Origin: a virus
Strand: one strand, 5' to 3'
IMG/VR virus record: IMGVR_UViG_3300017987_000009
Span: 27,589-91,588 of that record
Length of the DNA: 64,000 nucleotides
Positions 31,948-39,679 of this stretch are shown piece by piece. Below the pieces are notes generated by a model. The model worked only from the letters and a program-made list of their open reading frames with translations. It was not told the origin of the DNA and did not search any database. The first letter of the stretch is position 1. Every line of letters begins with the position of its first letter. Position numbers and translations under genes: made by a program.

Positions 31948-32044
31948 GGGCGCCGAGCCTTCTCGCCTTCTTGTCCAAGGGGCGTCGCCACGTCCCTCTA
32001 GCCGGGCAACCCCACCGCCCGTCGAAAAGAGAGGCGCGGCGCCC
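31948..32044 (+). promoter_or_regulatory. Structured 5' leader (possible riboswitch or translational control element)
   Basis: GGGCGCCG (31948-31955) pairs with CGGCGCCC (32037-32044), enclosing two hairpins: GGGGCGT/ACGTCCC (31979-31996, one G-U pair) and CGGGC/GCCCG (32003-32021). This multibranch arrangement lies between the promoter and the speD-like ATG at 32065 (GGGAG at 32054-32058). No known riboswitch consensus is recognised; SAM or polyamine sensing is a guess from the gene it precedes. Confidence 0.45.
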
Positions 32045-32064
32045 CCTTACTTCGGGAGACGGCG

Positions 32065-32472
32065 ATGCGCGAGCACGGCAAGCACATCAAGATCCAGGTG
32101 TACGGCGTCGAGTTCGGGAAGCTGAAGGACGTCGCGCTGATGGAGCGGCTGCTCGTCGACCTGGTCCGCGCGACCGGGATGCGCGAGCTCGACGAGCCGT
32201 GGGTGTACGACATCAGGGAACAGCTGGAAACGCGGGGCGAGGAGCCGGACCCGGACGAGCCGGAGGGTGTGACCGGAATCGTCGTCCTGTCGACGTCGCA
32301 CGTCGCGGTTCACACGTGGCCGCACCGCGGGTACGCCGTGTTCGACGTATACTCCTGCAGGGACTTCGACTCGGCACCGGCGACGCAGGAGATCGCGCGG
32401 ACGCTTGTGCCGAGGCACGACAAGGTCGACGACCTGAGCTACTCGCTCGAGATGCCGGAGGCGCCGACCTGA
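32065..32472 (+). CDS. SpeD-like pyruvoyl-dependent decarboxylase (AdoMetDC family)
   Basis: 135 residues, the size of class 1b SpeD. The core GIVVLSTSHVAVHTWPHRGYAVFDVYSC matches bacterial SpeD (usually ESHISIHTWPE...AAIDIFTCG); the Ser before His is the residue that self-cleaves to form the pyruvoyl cofactor, and the His and Cys of the active site are present. Canonical SpeD decarboxylates S-adenosylmethionine for spermidine synthesis, but the usual Glu before Ser is Thr here, and SpeD homologues of other specificity are known, so the substrate is open. It has its own promoter and structured leader. In a phage it could lower SAM (a restriction cofactor) or supply polyamines for DNA packaging. 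Confidence 0.75.
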   Translation: MREHGKHIKIQVYGVEFGKLKDVALMERLLVDLVRATGMRELDEPWVYDIREQLETRGEEPDPDEPEGVTGIVVLSTSHVAVHTWPHRGYAVFDVYSCRDFDSAPATQEIARTLVPRHDKVDDLSYSLEMPEAPT

Positions 32473-32485
32473 AAGGGGCCTGGCT

Positions 32486-33145
32486 GTGAGGTGCTTAGCT
32501 TTGTTGATACTGGCCGCGCTCGTCGCGTCGACCGCGGCCGCGCGGCCGACGCCGCTGCCGCTCGACCAGTGGACGCCGAGGGCGCACGTGTGGCTCGCGC
32601 GGGGGATGGTTGCCGAGGCCGGCTGGCTGGCGGAGCGGGACCACGTGGCTATCGCGTACGTGCTGGCGCGGCGGTGGAACGCTCGCGTGAGGAGGTACCC
32701 GCGCATAAGGTTCGTCGACATCATCCGGGCGTACTGCGCGGGGCTGGAGCCGGGGCTGCACTCGCCGACGCGACGTCAGCGGTGGCTGCGCTCGCTGTCG
32801 TTCGACTTCGCGCAGCCTGAGGCGTGGCCGAAGAAGGCGTCTTGGAGGCGCCACAAGCCGCTCTGGAGGGCCGCGCTTCAGCGGTCGCACGACTGGTCGC
32901 GCGGCAAGTTCCGCGACCCGTGCCGCGGCTTGGCGTGGCACTGGGGCGGGTACATCGACCCCGCCCGCGGCAAGATGGTTCCCGTGGCGTGCGGCGACAC
33001 GCGCAACACGTTCTACGGGCTGGACAACGGACAAGGAGGTGGAGACCATGAAGACGGGAAAGAAGACGGGGAAGACGACGGCGGCGGGCGAGACGAGCGT
33101 GACCAGGTCGCTGAAGCGCAGTGGGCGGAACGCCGGAGCGGATAG
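32486..33145 (+). CDS. Secreted or periplasmic protein of unknown function
   Basis: 219 residues from GTG 32486 behind AAAGGGG. It opens with a signal peptide (MRCLALLILAALVASTAAARPT, cleavage after AAA) followed by a Trp/Arg-rich globular part with RDHVAIAYVLARRWNARV and a Cys pair (DPCRGLAWHW ... VACGDTR). The C-terminal 40 residues are low-complexity and overlap the next gene by 98 bases in another frame, so the functional protein may end near CGDTRNTFYGLDN. Export suggests cell-wall or envelope action; a wall-hydrolase family could not be confirmed. Confidence 0.5.
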   Translation: MRCLALLILAALVASTAAARPTPLPLDQWTPRAHVWLARGMVAEAGWLAERDHVAIAYVLARRWNARVRRYPRIRFVDIIRAYCAGLEPGLHSPTRRQRWLRSLSFDFAQPEAWPKKASWRRHKPLWRAALQRSHDWSRGKFRDPCRGLAWHWGGYIDPARGKMVPVACGDTRNTFYGLDNGQGGGDHEDGKEDGEDDGGGRDERDQVAEAQWAERRSG

Positions 33146-33380
33146 CGGCTCGCAGTCGACGACGCCCGAGGAGATCGAAGGGGCGGTCGCGGAGGCGAGC
33201 TGCAGCGTAGGCCGGACCGTGCAGCCCGCGCAGTTCGAGGCGCTGAAGGTCGAGGTCGGCGTGAGGCTGCCGTGCTCGGTCGAGGACGCGACCAGCGGCG
33301 AGGCGCACCGCAGGGCGTTCGAGCTGTGCCGGCGCGAGCTGCGAGACCAGCTCGAGCGCGGCACCGAGGGACTGGAGTGA
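33048..33380 (+). CDS. Hypothetical protein
   Basis: 110 residues from ATG 33048 behind ACAAGGAGG. The first 50 residues are Lys/Ser/Thr-rich and flexible; the rest (GRTVQPAQFEALKVEVGVRLPCSVED...FELCRRELRDQLE) is a conserved-looking strand-helix unit seen in small phage proteins of unknown role. Its MKTGKK start resembles that of the UvsY-like protein at 23077. Confidence 0.5.
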   Translation: MKTGKKTGKTTAAGETSVTRSLKRSGRNAGADSGSQSTTPEEIEGAVAEASCSVGRTVQPAQFEALKVEVGVRLPCSVEDATSGEAHRRAFELCRRELRDQLERGTEGLE

Positions 33381-33724
33381 TGGCCCGCCGCAAGCGGATA
33401 TCCAAGAGCGTCGCGAAGCTGTCGACGCTCGCGGAGCTCGAGGAGTCGAAGCTGAGAGCGTGCCTCGGGCGGGTGGTCGCTGGCGCGACCGAGGCGTTGG
33501 CCGGCGAGGGCCGGGTCTCGCTCGCGAACATGAACGCGATGCACGAGGCGACGCGCTCGGCGACTCATTGCGCGGGGCGCTTGCACGGGTTCCGCGTCGC
33601 GATCGCCGCGCTGTCCGAGCTCGACGAGCCGGTCGTCGCCGGCGTCACGATCTCGGCCAAGGACGCCGCGTCCGGCGTGTCCGGGCGGGCCGGCGACGAC
33701 GACGACCTGGGCGAGGTGCGCTGA
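33380..33724 (+). CDS. Hypothetical helical protein
   Basis: 114 residues, ATG overlapping the preceding TGA. Mostly helical (LAELEESKLRACLGRVVAGATEALA) with a disordered acidic end. No family recognised. Confidence 0.5.
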   Translation: MARRKRISKSVAKLSTLAELEESKLRACLGRVVAGATEALAGEGRVSLANMNAMHEATRSATHCAGRLHGFRVAIAALSELDEPVVAGVTISAKDAASGVSGRAGDDDDLGEVR

Positions 33725-33918
33725 TGGCCTTCGAGATCGAGGGCGCGCGGTGCATCCACGAGAAGGGCGACGCGATCCTAGTCGAGGCGCCAGACTTTGA
33801 CGAGCCCGAGTGGATCCCGCAGTCGCAGATCGACGACGACAGCGAGGTCTACAAGCGCGGGACGGAGGGCACGCTTATCGTGACCGACTGGCTCGCGGAG
33901 AAGCGGGGCTGGCTGTGA
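33724..33918 (+). CDS. Hypothetical small protein
   Basis: 64 residues, coupled to its neighbours by TGATG and GTGAG overlaps. The sequence AILVEAPDFDEPEWIPQSQIDDDSEV resembles small phage proteins with a strand that ends in WIPxSQI, as in ssDNA- or nucleotide-related small proteins of unknown role. No family named. Confidence 0.5.
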   Translation: MAFEIEGARCIHEKGDAILVEAPDFDEPEWIPQSQIDDDSEVYKRGTEGTLIVTDWLAEKRGWL

Positions 33919-34145
33919 GCGTCGACGCCGAGATGAACACGCGCTGGCTGAAGGCCGTGAGCTGCATGTCGCTCGCGGTCGCGGTCGGCTACCTCCTTGA
34001 CTACGCGCTGCACGGCGAGGTGACAAGCGACGGCGTCGTGGTGTTCCTGCTGATGTTGCTGGTCGCGTTCGAGTTCGACAAGCTGCTGCGCGAGCGCGAC
34101 CGCCGGAGGCGCGAGGAGATGGAGAGGCGCGGGGTGTCGGAGTGA
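33915..34145 (+). CDS. Two-TM membrane protein
   Basis: 76 residues with two hydrophobic stretches (LKAVSCMSLAVAVGYLLDY and VVVFLLMLLVAFEF) and a basic, helical C-terminus. GTG overlaps the previous stop. Holin-like size and topology, but it is far from the lysis genes, so function is open. Confidence 0.5.
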   Translation: MSVDAEMNTRWLKAVSCMSLAVAVGYLLDYALHGEVTSDGVVVFLLMLLVAFEFDKLLRERDRRRREEMERRGVSE

Positions 34146-34408
34146 GCCGCGAGCGAATGGAGTCTAGCGTCAGGCGCGCGATCGGCAGCAAGCCGGAGCT
34201 GCACGGCTGTTGCGTCGCCGCGAGGCGGTACCTGCGGACCTCGTGCGACTCGCTCCAGTGGACGTGGCACTTCGTCGATCCGTTCGTCCGCGTGCGGTCG
34301 GGCGCGCAGGACCCGATCGTCGTCTACTGCCCGTGGTGCGGCGAGAAGCTGCCGGAGCGCGGGCGCCTGCGGGTGACGGAGGTGGGAGATGAACGCCAAG
34401 ACGGCTAA
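34142..34408 (+). CDS. Small zinc-ribbon-like protein
   Basis: 88 residues from GTG 34142 with CCVAARR, TSCDS and a C-terminal CPWCGEKLPERG module. The CPxCG ending is common in small phage zinc proteins. Overlaps the next gene by 20 bases. Confidence 0.5.
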   Translation: MSRERMESSVRRAIGSKPELHGCCVAARRYLRTSCDSLQWTWHFVDPFVRVRSGAQDPIVVYCPWCGEKLPERGRLRVTEVGDERQDG

Positions 34409-34730
34409 GCTGCTGAGGGAGTACGCGGCCGCCGCGCTGCCGCAGCCGGTACGGCGGAAGTACCCGGCGATGGTCGGCCAGCTGCAGCGCGCGCTGAAGG
34501 TATGGTGGAACGCTTACCTGAGCGCGAAGGAGCGCGAGGAGTTCCGCAGGCTCGCGGAGAGGCTGGGGCCGCTGCCGGACCGGCTCAAGCGGTTCGCCCG
34601 CGACCGCGGGATCATCGTCGAGTGGCCGCGGCTGATGGAGAGGGGCGAGCCAAAGAAACCGCGCCGCCGCGACTGGGGCAAGCCGAAGTCGTGGCGGCAC
34701 AGGCAGTACGGGCCGAGGAGGGCGCGATGA
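34389..34730 (+). CDS. Hypothetical basic protein
   Basis: 113 residues, strongly basic at the C-terminus (KKPRRRDWGKPKSWRHRQYGPRRAR), which suggests nucleic-acid contact. GGTGGGAG supports the ATG at 34389. No family recognised. Confidence 0.5.
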   Translation: MNAKTAKLLREYAAAALPQPVRRKYPAMVGQLQRALKVWWNAYLSAKEREEFRRLAERLGPLPDRLKRFARDRGIIVEWPRLMERGEPKKPRRRDWGKPKSWRHRQYGPRRAR

Positions 34731-34960
34731 AGGAGCGAGGCGACGTCGAGGTGTTGGAGTCGGACCTCACCGATGGTCGTTGGACTCTGAAGATTCGAGT
34801 CCACGACGACCGGTTGTGGAAGATAATCAAGGGAGAGTACCGACCGTGGTGGCTACGAGTGGTCAACTTTTTCCGGTGGCTGTTTCGCTTGCCGCCTATC
34901 CACGGACGTCGCGTGGGGGCGTTCTCGATCGGCGGCAAGGTGGAAGGAAGGGCGCGATGA
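34727..34960 (+). CDS. Hypothetical small protein
   Basis: 77 residues, ATG overlapping the previous TGA. It has a Trp-rich patch (WWLRVVNFFRWLFRL) that may be a membrane-associated helix, and its G+C is lower than that of its neighbours. No family recognised. Confidence 0.45.
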   Translation: MKERGDVEVLESDLTDGRWTLKIRVHDDRLWKIIKGEYRPWWLRVVNFFRWLFRLPPIHGRRVGAFSIGGKVEGRAR

Positions 34961-35241
34961 AGGAAGGCGGGAAGCTGACGGAGGAGCAGGCGGACCGGTT
35001 CATCGAGCTGGCTTGCGACGAGTCGAAGGTGCTGCGGGACATCAAGGCCGTGTGGACGTGCCCGCACTGGCAGATTCCGATACGCGCGACGATCGGGCGC
35101 CTCGCCTTCGAGCTGAAGTTCCACGCGAGGCGCTGGGAGTACCTGGACGCGGGCGAGGAGCCGAGGCACGCGGAGCTGGTGCGGTCGCTCGCCGACAAGC
35201 TGGAGCGGCTGGAGCGGTTCCTGTGTGGAGGTCTGCGATGA
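34957..35241 (+). CDS. Hypothetical helical protein
   Basis: 94 residues; ATG overlaps the previous TGA after GGAAGGAAGG. It begins GGKLTEEQADRFIELAC and is helical throughout with a CPHWQIP segment. No family recognised. Confidence 0.5.
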   Translation: MKEGGKLTEEQADRFIELACDESKVLRDIKAVWTCPHWQIPIRATIGRLAFELKFHARRWEYLDAGEEPRHAELVRSLADKLERLERFLCGGLR

Positions 35242-35540
35242 GCGAAGAGAAGAGCGAAGAGAAGGTCGACGACCTGCTCGACCGCCTCGGCCGGTTCGAG
35301 GTGATCAGCGTGTTCATGGAGGAGAATACCCGCGACGTGCTCCGCGTCATGGCGCGCTGCGTCGTGCTGCGGTGCGAGTACTCGTACCACGAGCGCGTGT
35401 TCAAGTACGTCGCGTACTCGCCGGACTTCGACCCGATCCCGGAGGGCGCGCGGGCGCCGGAGTACGCGTGGCAGTTCGACACCGTGGCGGGGACGCTGCG
35501 CGCGATCCGCCTGTCGGCGGGAGGCTCCGGTGGACCTTGA
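35238..35540 (+). CDS. Hypothetical protein
   Basis: 100 residues, ATG overlapping the previous TGA. The acidic N-terminal helix is followed by a beta-rich region (VLRCEYSYHERVFKYVAYSPDFDPI). No family recognised. Overlaps the DUF3268-like gene by 11 bases. Confidence 0.5.
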   Translation: MSEEKSEEKVDDLLDRLGRFEVISVFMEENTRDVLRVMARCVVLRCEYSYHERVFKYVAYSPDFDPIPEGARAPEYAWQFDTVAGTLRAIRLSAGGSGGP

Positions 35541-35820
35541 GCGCGTGAGGCGGTACCGCGACGGCCTGCCGCGCCGGCACGTGAAGCTCGCGCGGATACG
35601 GGCGCACGACGCGTTCGACGTGCTGTGGCGGCGCGGGTACATGAGCCGGCCGGCGGCGTACGCCTGGCTGTCGCGCGAGATGGGCGTCGACGAGGCGCAC
35701 ATGAAGACGATGGGCTGCGAGGAGTGCGAGCGCGTGGTCGAGCTCGTCGAGGAGCTGCTCCGAGACCTGGCTGTGGAGACGATGCCGCCAGAGTCGTTCG
35801 AGGGCTTGGAGGGACAATAG
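35530..35820 (+). CDS. DUF3268-like protein
   Basis: 96 residues from GTG behind GGAGG. The AHDAFDVLWRRGYMSRPAAYAWLSREMG region with HMKTMGCEECERVV resembles the second half of the DUF3268 zinc-finger-containing domain of phages, in which an AHxxFD...WxxG..SR..AYxWL motif is conserved. The N-terminal zinc finger of that family is absent, so this may be a shortened version. Function unknown. Confidence 0.55.
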   Translation: MDLERVRRYRDGLPRRHVKLARIRAHDAFDVLWRRGYMSRPAAYAWLSREMGVDEAHMKTMGCEECERVVELVEELLRDLAVETMPPESFEGLEGQ

Positions 35821-36054
35821 ATGGCGAAGCGGATACAGGCGGCTAACAGCTTCACGAAGGACCAGGTGCAGATTCTCGCGTTCGTCGTAGACACGCTGCT
35901 GCGCGGCGGCGACGCGCGCATGGCGGTCAGGCACAAGGCGTTCGCTGGCCTGGCGGCGAAGGTCCACAAGATGAGGGACACGGTCCGCTCGCTCGAGCGG
36001 AAGAGACAAGGAGGCAAGGATGGGACAGTCAAAAATGGCGAAGGCGACGGCTAG
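35821..36054 (+). CDS. Hypothetical small protein
   Basis: 77 residues, ATG directly after the previous TAG with GGAGGGAC upstream. It is basic and helical (FTKDQVQILAFVVDTLLRGGD). It overlaps the next gene by 35 bases; the last 12 residues are probably unstructured. Confidence 0.5.
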   Translation: MAKRIQAANSFTKDQVQILAFVVDTLLRGGDARMAVRHKAFAGLAAKVHKMRDTVRSLERKRQGGKDGTVKNGEGDG

Positions 36055-36733
36055 GCGTGCGGTCTTGGCGGTTGTCGGCTGGATCAGCGAGAACGGGCCG
36101 CTCGCCGGCCGGTGGGACCGGATGGGCGCGAGCGACCGAGCAGCGGTGGTCGACGACCTGGTCGACGTCGTCGCGCCGCTGTGCGAGTCGCTAGTCGACA
36201 GGGCTGGCGAGCTGGCCGACGACGAGGTCGCCACGCTGCTGTCGGCACTGGCCGGCGCGCGCGGCCACCGGAACCTGGCCGAGACGCTGGCGGAGCTGCA
36301 TCGCGGCATGCTCGGTGAGGCGACGCGCGGCGGGTTCGAGATCGTCGGAGCGCGCGAACTCGCGGAGCTGAAGGCCGTGTGGGCGGATAGGGTTGAAGTG
36401 GGCGAGGCGCCGGCGGAGGCGAGGTTGAAGTCGGAGGACGACGACGCGCCGCCGTTCGCCCCGTCGTTCCTGGACCTGACGCAGACGGTCTACTACCTGC
36501 ACGACCGCGGCGCGCGCAATGTGGACGTCGCGGCCGACCGGATCAGGGCCGACTTCGGCGGCGAGCGGCGCGACGCCCCGCCGCATGACGCCGTCGACCA
36601 GATGCTCGACCCGTCGCCGCAGACGTGCGACTGCGGCAAGCGGATGAGGTACGAGAGCGTGGAGGACGGGAACGACGTCTGGCGCTGCGAGTGCGGGGCC
36701 GTGCGCGCGGTTCTCAAGGAGAAGAGGCTGTGA
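36020..36733 (+). CDS. Hypothetical protein with C-terminal zinc ribbon
   Basis: 237 residues from ATG 36020 behind ACAAGGAGGCAAGG. The N-terminal 150 residues are helical and acidic; the C-terminus is a zinc ribbon (TCDCGKRMRYE...WRCECGAVRAV). No family recognised. Cys-to-Cys spacing is that of small DNA-binding ribbons. Confidence 0.55.
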   Translation: MGQSKMAKATARRAVLAVVGWISENGPLAGRWDRMGASDRAAVVDDLVDVVAPLCESLVDRAGELADDEVATLLSALAGARGHRNLAETLAELHRGMLGEATRGGFEIVGARELAELKAVWADRVEVGEAPAEARLKSEDDDAPPFAPSFLDLTQTVYYLHDRGARNVDVAADRIRADFGGERRDAPPHDAVDQMLDPSPQTCDCGKRMRYESVEDGNDVWRCECGAVRAVLKEKRL

Positions 36734-36906
36734 GCGGCGCGCCAAGGTGCCGGAGGTGCGGGGCGGCGATGCGCTGGCTTTCGGCATACGGGTTGCCGGG
36801 CAAGGACTTCTGGTGCTGCCCGTCCTGCGGGGGCGAGGCGCCGCTGCGCTCCTGGTGGCGCCGCGTCGTCGACAAGGCGCGGAGGCTCCTGGCGTGTACG
36901 CCCTGA
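36730..36906 (+). CDS. 58-residue zinc-ribbon protein
   Basis: GTG overlaps the previous stop. Two CxxC pairs (CRRCGAAM and CCPSCGGEA) and a basic, Trp-rich C-terminal helix. The size is close to the minimum for a zinc ribbon. It overlaps the ASCH gene by 13 bases. Confidence 0.5.
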   Translation: MSGAPRCRRCGAAMRWLSAYGLPGKDFWCCPSCGGEAPLRSWWRRVVDKARRLLACTP

Positions 36907-37496
36907 CGGTCAGGCAGCCGTGGGCGCACGCGATCGCGCACCTCGGCAAGGACGTCGAGAACCGGACGCGCGCCCCGAACCGCGACGCTGTCGGCCAGCG
37001 CGTCGCGATCCACGCGGGCTACTACTACGAGGCCGACGAGGACATGCTCGCGCTGGCGCGGATCGTCGGCGTCGGGAGCCTGCCATATCGCTCGTCGTTC
37101 CGGCGCGGAGGCCTCGTCGCGGTGGCCACGATCGCCGGCTGGTTCAAGCTCAAGGGCGGGCGCGTGACGAGAAGCGCCGGAGGCGCTACACTGATCGCCG
37201 AAGCCAGGGAGAGTCGCTGGGCGGCGGGCCCGTGCTGCTGGGTCCTGCGGGACACCGTCGCGCTGCGGGAACCGGTGCTGGCGAGCGGGAGGCAGGGGCT
37301 GTGGAGACTGGACGGGCGGCAGGAGGAGGCGCTGCGGGCGGCGCTGGAGGAGCAAGGTGAGCGAGCACCTCGCGGAGTCGATGTGGGCGCGGCTGCAGGG
37401 GGTCCTGCCGTCGTGCTACCGGGTCCTACCGTGGCGGGACCTGCCGGCGTCGGCGCGCGAGCGGATGGCGAGGGAGGCCGCCGGGCTGGCGGCTGA
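36894..37496 (+). CDS. ASCH-domain protein
   Basis: The N-terminal 135 residues begin YALTVRQPWAHAIAHLGKDVENRT, the signature of the ASCH domain (PUA-like fold that binds RNA or modified nucleotides). The conserved GxKxxENRT-type turn is present, followed by HAGYYYEADED and the VATIAG and CCWVLRD strands. From about residue 155 the frame is low-complexity and overlaps the next gene by 140 bases, so the biologically relevant part may end around 37360. ASCH proteins in phages are linked to modified bases or translation. The start is GTG 36894, overlapping the previous gene by 13 bases. Confidence 0.65.
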   Translation: MYALTVRQPWAHAIAHLGKDVENRTRAPNRDAVGQRVAIHAGYYYEADEDMLALARIVGVGSLPYRSSFRRGGLVAVATIAGWFKLKGGRVTRSAGGATLIAEARESRWAAGPCCWVLRDTVALREPVLASGRQGLWRLDGRQEEALRAALEEQGERAPRGVDVGAAAGGPAVVLPGPTVAGPAGVGARADGEGGRRAGG

Positions 37497-37779
37497 GTTC
37501 GGGCGAGGAGGAGAGGACATGGTAGGCAGGCAGCTGGCGGACGAGCGGCTCACGCGCGACAGGGTCGCAGCGGCGGCCGCGAGGATCGTCTCGATACGCG
37601 GCCGCGCGGAGGCCGGCGAGGAGCTCCCGGTCGCCGACGTGTCGTGGATGGCGGACTACGCGCTGAGGCTGGCCGGCGCGTCGCACGAGATGCTGAAGGC
37701 GGTGCGGCGCTGGAGCGACCCGACATTCAAGAAGCGGGTCGACCTCGAGAGGGCGCTGAGGGACGAGGACGCCGAGTGA
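37357..37779 (+). CDS. Hypothetical helical protein
   Basis: 140 residues from GTG 37357 with GGAGGAGCAAG upstream. Almost all helix (DLPASARERMAREAAGLAAEF...), no Cys-based motif. Its first 140 bases overlap the ASCH frame; the strong ribosome site supports this frame as real. Confidence 0.55.
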   Translation: MSEHLAESMWARLQGVLPSCYRVLPWRDLPASARERMAREAAGLAAEFGRGGEDMVGRQLADERLTRDRVAAAAARIVSIRGRAEAGEELPVADVSWMADYALRLAGASHEMLKAVRRWSDPTFKKRVDLERALRDEDAE

Positions 37780-38042
37780 CGGCGCGCAATGCGGGAGACG
37801 CGAGGTTCGCGCTGCCGGTCGAGAGCTACGCGCTCGACGGGCCGTGGCTGTGGCTGCGCGCCGGCCCCGGCCTGGCCGTCGCGTGCCGCCGGTGCTGCGA
37901 GCTCGGCGAGCGGCCGGCGCCGATCCGGGCGCACATCGACACGCGCGCCTGGAGGCACGCGCTGGTCTGCGCGACATGCGGCGCATGGGTTTGGAGCGGC
38001 TCGCGCCTCGTGGTGTTCCGCGAGGGGCGGCTGGCGAACTGA
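37776..38042 (+). CDS. Small Cys-containing protein
   Basis: 88 residues, GTG overlapping the previous stop. It contains CRRCCELGERPAP and VCATCGAWVW, two Cys pairs that could form a zinc ribbon. No family recognised. Confidence 0.5.
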   Translation: MTARNAGDARFALPVESYALDGPWLWLRAGPGLAVACRRCCELGERPAPIRAHIDTRAWRHALVCATCGAWVWSGSRLVVFREGRLAN

Positions 38043-38074
38043 GGACGACGGACGACGAAAGGACGGTGTCTACG

Positions 38075-38470
38075 ATGAGCAGAGAGGGCGAGAGGGAGCT
38101 CAGGACGCTGACGGTGAAGCTGTCGGCGAAGGAGCGGGCCAAGCGGGCGGACGAGTTCGCGGAGGCGGACGAGGAGATCGACCGGCTAGCCGGCGAGAAG
38201 AAGGAGGAGGGCGCGCGGTACAACGAGCTGATCGCGGACGCGGTCGAGAAGAAGAACCGGCTGCGCAAGGAGGTCCGCGCCGGCGAGGAGGAGAAGGAGG
38301 TCGAGTGCGAGTGGCGGCCGGACTGGACGGCGAAGGAGTGGCTGCTGAAGCGGCTGGACAGCGGCGCGGTCGCCGACCGCGAGACGATGTCGCGCGCGGA
38401 CCTGTCGCCGGAGCTGGACCTCGAGGACGGCGGCGGAGACGGCGGCGGAGACGGCGGGGACGCGGCGTGA
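38075..38470 (+). CDS. Coiled-coil protein
   Basis: 131 residues from ATG 38075 after AAAGGA. A long charged helix (TVKLSAKERAKRADEFAEAD ... EIDRLAGEKKEEG) is followed by a WRPDWTAKEWLLKRLDSGAVADRE segment and an Asp/Gly-rich tail of GGGDGGGDGG. This resembles small phage helical proteins of unknown function that stand near ASCH or recombination genes. No family named. Confidence 0.55.
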   Translation: MSREGERELRTLTVKLSAKERAKRADEFAEADEEIDRLAGEKKEEGARYNELIADAVEKKNRLRKEVRAGEEEKEVECEWRPDWTAKEWLLKRLDSGAVADRETMSRADLSPELDLEDGGGDGGGDGGDAA

Positions 38471-38697
38471 CGGTCGACGAGCGGGAGCTGAGGGTCGAGA
38501 TCGAGTGGGAGATCGCGGAGTCCCTGCGCCGGTACGTCGGCCGCGTCGTCACCCCGCGGCTGAAGTCGGAGGTGCGCGCCGACGCCGTGCGCGCCGCGAT
38601 CGGCGTGCTGCGCCGGCGCGGCCTCCGGCACTCGGACGGCCTCGAGGAGAGGGCGGGAGCCGCCGCCGACCGCGCGATCCGCGAGGTGTGGCCGTGA
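38467..38697 (+). CDS. Hypothetical helical protein
   Basis: 76 residues, GTG overlapping the previous stop (GTGA). All-helical, with an acidic N-terminus and basic C-terminus. No family recognised. G+C climbs steeply from here on. Confidence 0.45.
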   Translation: MTVDERELRVEIEWEIAESLRRYVGRVVTPRLKSEVRADAVRAAIGVLRRRGLRHSDGLEERAGAAADRAIREVWP

Positions 38698-39101
38698 CGG
38701 CGGGCGCCACGCGGGAAACCGCCGCCAAGGAGGGGCGCGCGACGGCCGCGAGGCGCGGCCCGCTCCGGGGCCGCGAGCTGCTGGCGGCGGAGCTGCGCGC
38801 GAACCTGCCGGGCGCCGCCGGCGAGGAGCTGGCGCGGCAGGCCCGGGCGGGCGGCTTCCACTGCCAGGACGGGCGCGCGACGGCCGCGCTGCTCGACGCG
38901 GCGGCCGGCTGCCGCCAGCAGGGCCGCGGCCGCGCGCGGGGCCGCGCGACCGCCGGCGCCTACGACGAGCCGCCCGACCGCCGGGCCGCAGTGCGACGCC
39001 TGCGAGGCACCGCCACGCCCGCGACCGACACGAACACGCCGACGTCGGCCCCGGGCGAGCGACGCCCGCCCACGCCGCCGCCGGGCGCCGGCGCCCGCTA
39101 G
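38694..39101 (+). CDS. Doubtful protein at the edge of the ultra-GC tract
   Basis: 135 codons from GTG overlapping the previous stop. The first half is helical (RELLAAELRANLPGAAGEELARQAR with Ala/Arg bias); the second half is an Arg/Pro/Thr-rich low-complexity stretch ending TPPPGAGAR. The overlap pattern supports the start, but composition follows the extreme G+C of the region, so the end may not be a functional coding sequence. Confidence 0.3.
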   Translation: MTAGATRETAAKEGRATAARRGPLRGRELLAAELRANLPGAAGEELARQARAGGFHCQDGRATAALLDAAAGCRQQGRGRARGRATAGAYDEPPDRRAAVRRLRGTATPATDTNTPTSAPGERRPPTPPPGAGAR

Positions 39102-39679
39102 ACACGCCGCCCGGCAACAGGGCGCCCCTGAGGCCAACCTCGCCGCGCCAGCGAGAAGCCGAGAGCGACCGCGACGAAGGAGCGCGGCACGCCGCGCGCA
39201 CAGCGACGAACGCGACACCGGGCACGGCACACGGCGGCACTCGAACCCCCGCCTGCCGGCCAGCCTCGCGCCGGCCGCCACACGCCCGACAACGCGCGAC
39301 TCCTACCCGCACCACGCGCCGACACCACGTACGCCGCGACTCCCACGACACACACGCCGCCTGGACGCGACGGCAGCCGCGGGGGGCGAATATCGACCGG
39401 GACAGGACCGGCTCCGGCCCGGAGCCAGGCCAGGGGCCAGGCCTCCGGCGCGTCGTCGACGCCGACGTCGCCAGCCGCGACGCGTCGGGCGCTCGGAGCC
39501 GCCGCCCGCCTCCGGCTCGGAGGGCGCGGCGCAAGCCCTCGTAACCGTTGCGCTTTCCCGTCCAGCCGCGACGGCGGCGCGACGGGCGCGGTTCTGTGAC
39601 GCCGCGAGCGCGCGGTCACGCGTCGCCGACGAAGTTCGTGGTCCTCGTGGCGCTACCTGCAGCAACACGCGCCAGCACG

